DNA of 6,452 bases. Source: an uncultured Faecalibacterium sp. (lineage in GTDB: Bacteria; Bacillota; Clostridia; Oscillospirales; Ruminococcaceae). The stretch lies in the NCBI GenBank assembly GCA_945982465.1, contig CAMFSB010000095.1, positions 1 to 6,452 of the forward strand. The letters run 5' to 3'. Every line of letters begins with the position of its first letter. Position 1 is the stretch's first letter. Shown piece by piece: positions 1-5,937 of this stretch. The translations under genes and the position numbers were made by a program. Under the pieces are notes generated by a model. It searched no databases. It saw only the letters and a program-made list of their open reading frames with translations, and had not been told where the DNA came from.

Positions 1-1
1 G

Positions 2-322
2 GCGGGCGGGCCCGAGCAGCCCGCGTCCAACCCCCCCTACCTGCCCCCCGAGGAGATGCGGCATTTGCAGCCCGAGGTGGCCCGCGAGCCGGCCATGGCG
101 CTGGCGGCCGGGCCGGATGGCCTGGTATTTTACCGCGCCATCGCGGAACACTATGCACAGGCCTTGCGGCCGGGCGGCGCGCTGGCGCTGGAGATCGGCT
201 GGCAGCAGCGCGCGGCGGTAACGGCTCTGCTGCAGGCGGCCGGCTGGGCGGACATCACCTGCCGGCAGGACTACGGCGGCAACGACCGCTGCATCCTGGC
301 CCGCCGGCCGGAAAATCTGTGA
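2..322 (+). CDS. prmC: Release factor glutamine methyltransferase PrmC (HemK), 3' part
   Basis: The 5' end lies outside the window. PrmC transfers a methyl group from S-adenosylmethionine to the glutamine of the GGQ motif of peptide-chain release factors RF1 and RF2, in the cytoplasm. The visible part begins just before the family's catalytic NPPY motif (bases 29-40), which holds the target glutamine. The usual C-terminal half follows: an EVAREPAMAL segment (matching RFEPLTAL in E. coli), GPDGLVFYR, a GG-ALALEIGWQQ strand and a DYGGNDR ending close to the family's DYGDNER. The stop is TGA. One oddity: the residues just before SNPPY read GPEQPA, where most homologues have a hydrophobic strand such as FDLIV. 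Only about ten upstream residues are visible, so an indel cannot be told from natural divergence. prmC lies directly upstream of recA, which has its own promoter. Confidence 0.93.
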   Translation, partial: AGGPEQPASNPPYLPPEEMRHLQPEVAREPAMALAAGPDGLVFYRAIAEHYAQALRPGGALALEIGWQQRAAVTALLQAAGWADITCRQDYGGNDRCILARRPENL

Positions 323-327
323 AAATA

Positions 328-350
328 TTTTACAACAAATGGTTGTAAAA
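328..350. promoter_or_regulatory. Perfect 9-bp inverted repeat over the recA -35 region (operator candidate)
   Basis: TTTTACAAC at 328-336 and GTTGTAAAA at 342-350 are exact reverse complements separated by the 5-base spacer AAATG. The right arm contains the -35 hexamer of the recA promoter, so a dimeric repressor bound here would be expected to block RNA polymerase. As RNA it could form a 9-bp, AT-rich stem, but no T run follows, so it is a poor terminator for prmC. SOS control by LexA is usual for recA. However, the classical Gram-positive box CGAAC-N4-GTTCG is not present: the AAC and GTT half-sites here are five bases apart, not four, and the flanks differ. Which protein binds is unknown. 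Confidence 0.55.
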
Positions 351-371
351 ACACCGGCGATGTGCTATCAT
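343..371 (+). promoter_or_regulatory. recA promoter, extended -10
   Basis: The -35 is TTGTAA (343-348) and the -10 is TATCAT (366-371), with exactly 17 bases between them. A TGC immediately before the -10 (363-365) makes it an extended -10. Transcription would start near 378, giving a leader of about 50 bases. The -35 overlaps the inverted repeat at 328-350. This is the only good promoter found between prmC and recA. Confidence 0.72.
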
Positions 372-389
372 GTGCATGAAAGAAAATCC

Positions 390-404
390 GGCCGCCCGGC
401 GGCC
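390..404 (+). other. GC hairpin in the recA leader
   Basis: GGCCGC (390-395) and GCGGCC (399-404) form a 6-bp GC stem with a CCG loop in the recA mRNA leader. It ends nine bases before the AAGGAG ribosome binding site (413-418), which is itself nine bases from the ATG. There is no T tract, so it is not a terminator. It could stabilise the 5' end or affect ribosome access, but such stems also arise by chance in GC-rich DNA. Confidence 0.35.
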
Positions 405-427
405 CATCGTATAAGGAGAGTAGGACT

Positions 428-1579
428 ATGGCAGCGAAAAACAACAACGCAGTGCCCTCGGCGGCAAAGGTAAAGCCCAGCGACCGTAAAGACGCCCTGG
501 CCACCGCCATTGCGCAGATCGAAAAGCAGTTCGGCAAGGGCGCCGTGATGAAGCTGGGCGATAACGTGGCCATGCAGGTGGACGCCATTTCCACCGGCAG
601 CATCGGGCTGGACCTGGCCCTGGGCGTGGGCGGCATGCCCCGCGGCCGTGTGATCGAGGTATACGGCCCCGAATCCAGCGGCAAGACCACACTGGCGCTG
701 CACGTGGTGGCCGAAGCGCAGAAAAAGGGCGGCGAGGCCGCTTTTATCGACGTTGAGCACGCGCTGGACCCCCAATACGCCGCGGCTCTGGGCGTGGACA
801 TCAACAGCCTGCTGGTCAGCCAGCCGGATACCGGCGAACAGGCTTTGGAGATCTGCGAGGCGCTGGTGCGCTCGGGCGCCATCGACGTGATCGTTATCGA
901 CTCGGTGGCCGCCATGGTGCCCCGGGCGGAGATCGAGGGCGAAATGGGCGACAGCCATGTGGGCCTGCAGGCCCGCCTGATGAGCCAGGCGCTGCGCAAG
1001 CTGACCTCGGTCATCGGCAAAACCGGCACGGTGTGCATCTTTATCAACCAGCTGCGCGAAAAAGTGGGCGTGGTGTACGGCAACCCTGAGGTGACCACCG
1101 GCGGCCGCGCGCTGAAATACTATTCCTCGGTGCGCATCGACGTGCGCCGCACCGAGGGCCTGAAAGATTCCACCGGCGCGTTCATCGGCAACCGCACCCG
1201 CGCCAAGGTGGTCAAAAACAAGGTGGCGCCGCCGTTCCGCGATGCGGAATTCGACATCATGTTCGGCGAGGGCATTTCCAAGATCGGCGAGCTGGTGGAT
1301 CTGGGCGTCAAGCTGGGCATCGTGCAGAAAAGCGGCGCCTGGTTCAACTACGGCGACATGCGGTTGGGCCAGGGCCGCGACAATGCCAAAACCTTTTTGC
1401 GCGACAACCCCGAGATCGCCATGGACATCGAGGGCCAGATCCGCGCCAACGCCGAAAAGCTGGTGCCCAGCAAAAAGCCGGGCCGCCCGGCCGTGACCGC
1501 CGCCGAGCCGGCGCAGCCGGAGGTCAAGGCTCCCGCCCGCGCCAGCGAGAGCGAGCTGGACATCATGGTGGAGGACTAA
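428..1579 (+). CDS. recA: Recombinase RecA
   Basis: RecA forms an ATP-dependent filament on single-stranded DNA, pairs homologous strands, and stimulates LexA self-cleavage. The 383-residue protein has every core element. The Walker A GPESSGKT is at 80-87 (Lys86). FIDVEHALD at 107-115 contains the catalytic glutamate, Glu110. The Walker B strand VIVID at 154-158 ends in Asp158. Loop L1 is the conserved [14 protein letters not shown] (170-183). Loop L2, after NQLREKVGV, carries [12 protein letters not shown] with an arginine as in Bacillus rather than the E. coli asparagine. The C-terminal domain contains [14 protein letters not shown] (297-310). The tail after about 350 is longer than in B. 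subtilis RecA, rich in Ala, Pro and Glu, and ends acidic (SELDIMVED); acidic tails are known to restrain RecA. The start is supported by AAGGAG nine bases upstream. recX follows after three bases. Confidence 0.99.
   Translation: MAAKNNNAVPSAAKVKPSDRKDALATAIAQIEKQFGKGAVMKLGDNVAMQVDAISTGSIGLDLALGVGGMPRGRVIEVYGPESSGKTTLALHVVAEAQKKGGEAAFIDVEHALDPQYAAALGVDINSLLVSQPDTGEQALEICEALVRSGAIDVIVIDSVAAMVPRAEIEGEMGDSHVGLQARLMSQALRKLTSVIGKTGTVCIFINQLREKVGVVYGNPEVTTGGRALKYYSSVRIDVRRTEGLKDSTGAFIGNRTRAKVVKNKVAPPFRDAEFDIMFGEGISKIGELVDLGVKLGIVQKSGAWFNYGDMRLGQGRDNAKTFLRDNPEIAMDIEGQIRANAEKLVPSKKPGRPAVTAAEPAQPEVKAPARASESELDIMVED
1570..1574 (+). promoter_or_regulatory. Ribosome binding site of recX inside the end of recA
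   Basis: GGAGG lies within the last codons of recA (GTG GAG GAC), eight bases before the TTG at 1583. It supports TTG as the recX start, since the first in-frame ATG comes only at about codon 59, inside the conserved first repeat. A ribosome finishing recA would cover this site, so translational coupling is likely. Confidence 0.65.
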
Positions 1580-1582
1580 GCC

Positions 1583-2149
1583 TTGGCCTGGCGCAAACGG
1601 CCGTTGCCGGCCGCGGATGAACGCTCGGCCGACCCGGCCAAAGCGCGCGAAAAGGCGCTGGACTGGCTGACGGCCCGGGAGCATTCGGCCCAGCAGCTGT
1701 ACGATAAGCTGCGCCGGTACTATACCGACGAGGCGGCCGCCGCCGCGGTGGCCGAAATGGTCGGACATGGATATCTGGACGACCGGCGTTTTGCCCAAAA
1801 CAAGGCCCGCGTGCTGTACGCGCAGCACAAATCCCGCCGTGCGATCCTGCGCACGCTGGCCGAAAAAGGGGTGGACAAGGCCCTGGCCGGCCAGGTGGTG
1901 CAGCAGCTGTATGACGAGCAGCAGGCCGAACTGGAAGCCGCAGCGGCGTTTGCGCCGTGCGATACCGCCGACCCCGAGACTGCCTCGGCGCTGGCGCTGG
2001 TGCAAAAAAGCTACCGCCGCAAGCTGGAAGCCGGCCGCCCGGACCTGGTGCTGGCGGCGCTGCAGCGGCGCGGTTTTTCGTACCGCGCGGCCCGGGGCGC
2101 GCTGGCCCTTGCGCAGGCAGCCGGCACAGACGGGGAGCTGCCCGCCTGA
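1583..2149 (+). CDS. recX: Regulatory protein RecX
   Basis: RecX binds RecA filaments and limits or modulates their extension and ATPase activity. This 188-residue protein has the family's three tandem three-helix repeats. The first is at about 22-70 (ALDWLTAREHSAQQLYDKL) and ends with the hallmark GYLDDRRFA (63-71). The second is at about 72-120 and includes SRRAILRTLAEKGVD. The third is at about 133-180, with YRRKLEAGRPDLVLAALQRRGFSYRAA. The basic N-terminal stretch before the first repeat is of no known function. The start is TTG, three bases after the recA stop, with its ribosome binding site inside recA. That spacing implies one transcript and coupled synthesis. Length and motifs are normal for RecX, and the position after recA is the common arrangement. 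Confidence 0.95.
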   Translation: MAWRKRPLPAADERSADPAKAREKALDWLTAREHSAQQLYDKLRRYYTDEAAAAAVAEMVGHGYLDDRRFAQNKARVLYAQHKSRRAILRTLAEKGVDKALAGQVVQQLYDEQQAELEAAAAFAPCDTADPETASALALVQKSYRRKLEAGRPDLVLAALQRRGFSYRAARGALALAQAAGTDGELPA

Positions 2150-2174
2150 CGCGGCCGGCTGCCCACCGCCCCAA

Positions 2175-2193
2175 AACAGCCGCCCGGCGCGGC
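2175..2193 (+). repeat. 19-bp direct repeat, copy 1, in the recX-rimO spacer
   Basis: AACAGCCGCCCGGCGCGGC occurs here and again, identically, at 2283-2301, with starts exactly 108 bases apart. A short AATC-containing stretch follows each copy, offset by one base. The spacer between the genes (2150-2335) is GC-rich and also holds small stems such as CGGCAG-GCT-CTGCCG (2205-2219). I see no T-tailed terminator and no convincing promoter in it. The function of the repeat is unknown. Confidence 0.6.
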
Positions 2194-2282
2194 AAATCCT
2201 GCGTCGGCAGGCTCTGCCGCCGCTGTGCGCTGCTGCGCCAAAGCCCTGCAGCGGAGCAAACGGCGGCCCGCCGCCTTCCGTC

Positions 2283-2301
2283 AACAGCCGCCCGGCGCGG
2301 C
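2283..2301 (+). repeat. 19-bp direct repeat, copy 2, upstream of rimO
   Basis: This is the second exact copy of the repeat at 2175-2193. It ends 34 bases before the rimO start codon. That position would allow a role in rimO expression, but the sequence itself shows none. Confidence 0.6.
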
Positions 2302-2335
2302 CCAATCTCAACGATACGAAAGTGAAACAACGGTT

Positions 2336-3664
2336 ATGAAAATTGCCTGTATTTCTCTCGGCTGCCCCAAAAACCAGGTGGATCTGGATGTGATGGTCCA
2401 CGCGCTGCTGTCGGCGGGGCACGAGACGGTGGCCGATCTGGCCGAAGCCGACGTGGTGCTGGTAAACACCTGCGGCTTTATCGAAAGCGCCAAGACCGAG
2501 GCCATCGAAAACATTTTGGAAGCCTGCAGCTATAAGCAGCACAACCCCGCGCTGAAAGTGGTGGTCACGGGCTGCCTGGCCGAGCGCTACAAAGAGCAGA
2601 TCCGGCAGGAGATCCCCGAAGTGGACGCCGTGGTGGGCTGCGCTTCCAACAAAGCCATCTGCTCCATTGTGGCGCGGGTGACCGGCGGCGAGGAAGTGGA
2701 AAGCTACGGTCCCAAGCAGGAATTCCCGCTGGGCGGCAAGCGGGTCAGCGGCTCGCCGGCGCACTATGCGTACTTATAGATTGCCGAGGGCTGCAACAAC
2801 CGCTGCCATTACTGCGCCATCCCGCTGATCCGCGGGCCGCTGCGCAGCCGCCCGCTGGCAGACTGTGTGGCTGAGGCCCGCTGGCTGGCCGGCGAGGGCG
2901 TAAAGGAGCTGATCGTGGTGGCGCAGGACCCCACCGCCTACGGCGAGGACTGGGGCAAACCCGGCAGCATCTGCGCGCTGCTGGACGCGCTGAACGCGGT
3001 GGAGGGCCTGGTGTGGATCCGCGTGCTGTACGCCTACCCGGAGCGCATCACCGATGATTTTATCGCCGCGCTGAAGCGCAACACCAAGGTGGTGCCCTAC
3101 CTGGACCTGCCCATTCAGCACTGCAGCGACGCCGTGCTCAAGGCCATGAACCGCCGCAGCACCCACGGCGAGCTGGTGGAGGTGATCGGCCGGCTGCGGG
3201 CGGCGATCCCCGGCATCACGCTGCGCACCACGCTGATCGCCGGCTTCCCGGGCGAGAGCGAGCAGCAGTTCGACGAGCTGTGCAGCTTTGTAAAGCAGAT
3301 GCGCTTCGACCGGCTGGGCTGCTTTGCCTATTCTGCTGAGGAAAACACCGTGGCGGCCCGCATGCCGGACCAGATCCCCGAGGAGATCAAACAGCGCCGG
3401 GCCGAGATCATCATGCAGGCGCAGACCCACATCATGGCCGAATTGCTGGCCGATAAGGTGGGGCAGACCCTGCGCGTGCTGTGCGACGGCATCGATGACG
3501 AAAGCGGCCTGTATCTGTGCCGCACCGCCGCCGACGCTCCCGAGATCGACGGCAATGTGTGCATCGACAGCGAGCAGCCGCTGTACCCCGGCGAGTTTTA
3601 CACCGTGCGCATCACCGGCAGCGACGATTACGACCTGTACGGCGAAGTGGTGCGCGAGGGCTGA
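2336..3664 (+). pseudogene. rimO: Ribosomal protein S12 methylthiotransferase RimO, interrupted by an in-frame TAG
   Basis: RimO is a radical-SAM enzyme with two iron-sulfur clusters that adds a methylthio group to a conserved aspartate of ribosomal protein S12. The frame spans 442 codons, the normal family length, with TAG at codon 148. Before it lies the UPF0004 domain with its three cluster cysteines: Cys10 in SLGCPKN, Cys46 in NTCGFIES and Cys80 in TGCLAERY. After it comes the radical-SAM motif EGCNNRCHYCAIP (Cys153, Cys157, Cys160), then the SAM barrel (YPERITDDF, DLPIQHCSDAVLKAMNR, TTLIAGFPGE) and a C-terminal TRAM domain (about 375-441). Unless the TAG is read through, one product is a 147-residue fragment lacking the radical-SAM domain. 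Reinitiation, for example at GTG 2867, would lack the cysteine motif, so neither piece should be active. The ATG at 2336 matches the family start, but no clear ribosome binding site precedes it. A sequencing error is possible. Confidence 0.9.
2777..2779 (+). other. In-frame amber codon replacing the conserved lysine of RimO
   Basis: The frame reads Tyr-Ala-Tyr-Leu-TAG-Ile-Ala-Glu-Gly-Cys. In RimO this segment is normally AYLKI-EGC, so TAG sits where lysine is expected. One change, AAG to TAG at base 2777, would create it. The flanking frame is continuous, with no indel on either side. Confidence 0.9.
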
Positions 3665-3732
3665 GCCGCATAAATCCGCGGCCAATACCGCAGCGTGCGG
3701 CCGGTGCCGGCTGCGCCGCGGCTTGCCGCATC

Positions 3733-3761
3733 TTGCCAAACGGCGGCGGAGGGTGTATCAT
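3733..3761 (+). promoter_or_regulatory. pgsA promoter
   Basis: The -35 is TTGCCA (3733-3738) and the -10 is TATCAT (3756-3761), with exactly 17 bases between. The -10 is identical to that of recA. A start near 3768 would give a leader of about 58 bases. That leader contains a small hairpin, GCCGC-GCT-GCGGC (3770-3782), and an AGAGGA ribosome binding site (3816-3821). No terminator with a T tract separates rimO from this promoter, so read-through from upstream is also possible. Confidence 0.6.
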
Positions 3762-3825
3762 CAACAAAGGCCGCGCTGCGGCGAAAAACAGGCGGGCGAA
3801 GCGCCGCCCCCGGAAAGAGGAAGTT

Positions 3826-4407
3826 ATGAATCTGCCCAATAAACTGACCCTGGCCCGCATCGTTCTGGTGCCGGTGTTCATGGTGTTTGTCTCCCTGAGC
3901 CAGTACGGCACGGCCGGCTACCAGAGCTGGCACTACCTGCTGGCCGGCGTTGTGTTCGCCCTGGCCAGCTTTACCGATTTTCTCGACGGCCACCTGGCGC
4001 GCAAATGGAACATGGTCACCGATTTCGGCAAATTTGCCGACCCTCTGGCCGATAAGCTGCTCACCACCGTCGCCTTTTTGTATATGATGCGCGACGGCGT
4101 GTGCTCGCCGGTGGTGCTGGCGCTGATCCTGGCGCGCGAGTTTGCCGTGTCCGGTCTGCGCATGATCGCCGCCGGCTCCAAGGACGGCCGGGTCATCGCC
4201 GCCAATATGTGGGGCAAGGTGAAAACCGTGCTGCAGATGCTGACGATCATTTTCTACTTCTTTGCCGCTGCACTGGCCGGCCCCACCGGCATTGGGGCTG
4301 TTATCCTGATCAGCAGTGCGCTGTGCTGGCTGGTGGCCGCCGTTACGGTGATCTCCGGCGCAAAGTACCTGTGGGATAACCGCAGCTTCATCAACACGGC
4401 CAAGTAA
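3826..4407 (+). CDS. pgsA: CDP-diacylglycerol--glycerol-3-phosphate 3-phosphatidyltransferase PgsA
   Basis: PgsA joins CDP-diacylglycerol and glycerol 3-phosphate to give phosphatidylglycerol phosphate, the committed step to phosphatidylglycerol, in the cytoplasmic membrane. The 193-residue protein contains the complete CDP-alcohol phosphotransferase signature: Asp51 and Asp54 in DFLDGHLAR, Gly68, Asp72 and Asp76, in the exact DxxDGxxAR-x8-GxxxDxxxD spacing. These aspartates bind the metals and act in catalysis. Hydrophobic segments at about 10-27, 37-50, 77-90, 94-112, 135-151 and 156-178 agree with the six-helix fold. The N-terminal NLPNKLTLARI is typical of PgsA. A ribosome binding site, AGAGGA, lies close to the ATG. 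The gene has its own promoter and is followed by a strong terminator. Other members of the superfamily use different alcohols, but the length and N-terminus fit PgsA best. Confidence 0.94.
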   Translation: MNLPNKLTLARIVLVPVFMVFVSLSQYGTAGYQSWHYLLAGVVFALASFTDFLDGHLARKWNMVTDFGKFADPLADKLLTTVAFLYMMRDGVCSPVVLALILAREFAVSGLRMIAAGSKDGRVIAANMWGKVKTVLQMLTIIFYFFAAALAGPTGIGAVILISSALCWLVAAVTVISGAKYLWDNRSFINTAK

Positions 4408-4465
4408 CCGTTCCCCTGCATTTTATCCAGAACCGGCATGTCCGCTGCCCGGCGGGCATACAATC

Positions 4466-4502
4466 ACAGGGAAAGCCGCAGCGCTGCGGCTTTCCCTGTT
4501 TT
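4466..4502 (+). terminator. Intrinsic terminator after pgsA
   Basis: ACAGGGAAAGCCGCAGC (4466-4482) is followed directly by its exact reverse complement (4483-4499), giving a stem of about 15 bp with a GCGC loop, and then TTTT (4499-4502). It ends 95 bases after the pgsA stop. A smaller hairpin, TGCCC-GGC-GGGCA (4446-4458), precedes it and has no T tract. Confidence 0.88.
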
Positions 4503-4737
4503 GCGTGTGTGTGGGGGGGGTGCCGGCTGCGCGGCAAACGGCTTTTTTGGCCCGCGGACGCTGAGCGCACGGGGAGCCGCCCGACACGGGAGGTAACTTG
4601 GTAACTTTCCGGGAATGGATGAGAAGCAAGCGATTTATCGATAAAAATGAATGCGCTGGCTGGAAGAAATTGCAAAAGGAGAGTGCAAACTGCACAAAGT
4701 GAAAACTGCCGAGTAGTGCATTATGACGATAACACGG
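4503..4737. other. Spacer without a gene upstream of the 3D protein gene
   Basis: No supported gene is visible here. The stretch begins with a GT repeat and a run of eight G (4513-4520), then a T6 run (4543-4548). It contains a small hairpin CCCG-ACA-CGGG (4580-4590), a tandem repeat of GGTAACTT (4592-4599 and 4600-4607), a perfect 12-bp palindrome TTTATCGATAAA (4634-4645), and an inverted repeat GTGCA-AAC-TGCAC (4683-4695). The last lies 42 bases upstream of the next -35 hexamer and could be a regulator site. No riboswitch class could be assigned with confidence. Confidence 0.5.
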
Positions 4738-4766
4738 TTGACAAACGCAGAGCTTTTTGCTATACT
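4738..4766 (+). promoter_or_regulatory. Strong promoter of the 3D-domain protein gene
   Basis: The -35 is a perfect TTGACA (4738-4743) and the -10 is TATACT (4761-4766), with a 17-base spacer. A start near 4773 gives a leader of about 41 bases. That is too short for a typical riboswitch and ends in a strong AAAGGAGG ribosome binding site (4798-4805), eight bases from the ATG. It is the best promoter in the window and suggests high basal expression. Confidence 0.85.
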
Positions 4767-4813
4767 ACCGTTCGTTGTTGTCACAAACACGATCCCGAAA
4801 GGAGGAGACGAAC

Positions 4814-5863
4814 ATGTCTTTCGTGAGAATACAGGAACATGCGCGCCGCCGCTTTTTGGCCATTCCGCCCCGCTTTTGGGCTTTTTGGGGGATGCTGGTC
4901 TGCCTGCTGCTGCCGCTGCTGCTGCTGACCCGTTCGCTGAATATCGTTCATGTCAGCGATTCGCTGGGCGCCAGCAAGCTGGTCATCACCCGTCATACAG
5001 ACCCCGCCGCTGTCATGCAGCTGGCGGGCATCACGGCCGAGGAGGGCGACAACGTATACTATACCGCCTACAATGGCGACCTTGCCGCGCTGAGCATCCA
5101 GCGCGCGTTTGATGTGACCGTACAGGTGGACGGCGCCGCCGTGCCGGTGCGCCTGACCGAGGGCACGGTGGAAACGGCCCTGCGCCGGGCAGGCGTTGTT
5201 CTGGGCGAGCACGACTACACCGAGCCGGGCCTGGCCGCCGAGCTGGCCGAGGGCGATACGATCACCGTGCACCGGGTGGAATACCGCGAGACGGTGGAGT
5301 ACGAGACCATCCCATACGAGACGGAGTACGTCACCACCAGCCTGTTCTTCCGCCGCCAGCGCACCACTATGACGGTGCAGCAGGGCCGGGAGGGCGAAAA
5401 GGCCATCACCAGCAGCGAGCGTTGGGTGGACGGTGAGCTGGAATCCAGCCAGGTAACGGATGTCACCGTGACCCGCGAGGCTTGCAACACCATCGTCAAG
5501 CGGTACGCCGCGGGTGCGCCGGTCTCGCCCCGCACCGGGCCGGACGGCACCACAAGCCCGCCGTCGGGCTACAGCGCCGTGTATACCGGCCGCGCCACCG
5601 GCTACAGCTCTTCGGGCGGGCGCGGCGCGTCCGGCCTGGGGCTGGGCTACGGCACGGTGGCGGTGGACCCCAACCTGATCCCCTACGGCACGCTGCTGTA
5701 TATCGCCTCCACCGACGGCCGCTTTGTGTACGGCTATGCGGTGGCCACCGATACGGGCACCAGCCTGCAGAACGGCATGGCCCTGGTGGACCTGTACTAC
5801 GGCACCCACGAGGAAGCCCGGATGAACGGCGCCATCACGGTGAACGTGTATGTGGTGGGCTGA
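4814..5863 (+). CDS. Membrane-anchored DUF348/G5/3D domain protein (YabE-like)
   Basis: This 349-residue protein resembles YabE-like cell-wall proteins of Firmicutes. After a basic N-terminus, one hydrophobic segment (about 22-38) serves as an uncleaved anchor or signal peptide. The outside part has two DUF348-like segments (about 49-85 and 100-140), then a G5-like domain (about 152-231) of the kind thought to bind wall polymers. A Pro/Gly/Ser/Thr linker follows (232-253), then a C-terminal 3D domain (about 255-348). The three aspartates that name that domain are visible: Asp285 in VAVDP, Asp313 in ATDTG and Asp326 in VDLYY. Related 3D domains cleave peptidoglycan as lytic transglycosylases, so remodelling of peptidoglycan is the likely job, by inference. 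The first part of the 3D domain is Gly/Ser-rich (TGYSSSGGRG) and lacks the cysteines seen in some homologues. It has its own strong promoter and terminator and so is probably transcribed alone. Only Cys30 in the anchor and Cys224 are present. Confidence 0.88.
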   Translation: MSFVRIQEHARRRFLAIPPRFWAFWGMLVCLLLPLLLLTRSLNIVHVSDSLGASKLVITRHTDPAAVMQLAGITAEEGDNVYYTAYNGDLAALSIQRAFDVTVQVDGAAVPVRLTEGTVETALRRAGVVLGEHDYTEPGLAAELAEGDTITVHRVEYRETVEYETIPYETEYVTTSLFFRRQRTTMTVQQGREGEKAITSSERWVDGELESSQVTDVTVTREACNTIVKRYAAGAPVSPRTGPDGTTSPPSGYSAVYTGRATGYSSSGGRGASGLGLGYGTVAVDPNLIPYGTLLYIASTDGRFVYGYAVATDTGTSLQNGMALVDLYYGTHEEARMNGAITVNVYVVG

Positions 5864-5893
5864 CCTGTACCCCTGCGAACCATACGATTTTTT

Positions 5894-5937
5894 GCCGCCG
5901 CGGCAGGCTGCCATGCAGCCTGCCGCGGCGGCGTTTT
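5894..5937 (+). terminator. Intrinsic terminator after the 3D-domain protein gene
   Basis: An 18-bp perfect stem (arms 5894-5911 and 5915-5932) with a CAT loop is followed by GTTTT (5933-5937). It begins 30 bases after the stop codon. A T6 run (5888-5893) precedes it. On the opposite strand this would be an A run downstream of the stem, so the element should work mainly for the + strand. Confidence 0.88.

Noticed and set aside
328..350. Terminator for prmC
   Set aside because: The stem is AT-rich and followed by A residues, not a T run; its position over the recA -35 fits an operator better.
2225..2335. Longer N-terminus for RimO starting at 2225
   Set aside because: The extra 37 residues are low-complexity translation of the spacer and include the second 19-bp repeat; the family starts at MKIACISLGCPKN.
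368..2764. A 798-codon open frame on the minus strand across recA, recX and rimO
   Set aside because: It is antisense to genes identified with certainty, its protein is a low-complexity mix of His, Ala, Gly and Arg typical of GC-rich shadows, and it matches no family I recognise.
4521..4548. Second terminator (TGCCG/CGGCA stem, then a T6 run)
   Set aside because: The 5-bp stem is separated from the T run by six bases, and a much stronger terminator lies just upstream.
4520..4620. Possible cyclic-di-AMP (ydaO) or cyclic-di-GMP-I riboswitch, from GCCCGACA and GGTAAC-like matches
   Set aside because: Only short matches fit; other conserved blocks of either class are missing, and the main promoter lies downstream, so the segment would not be in the leader. 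3D genes are known ydaO targets, which made it tempting.
4647..4822. Short open frame starting at ATG 4647
   Set aside because: It runs through the strong promoter and into the start of the 3D gene, without a ribosome binding site or recognisable sequence.
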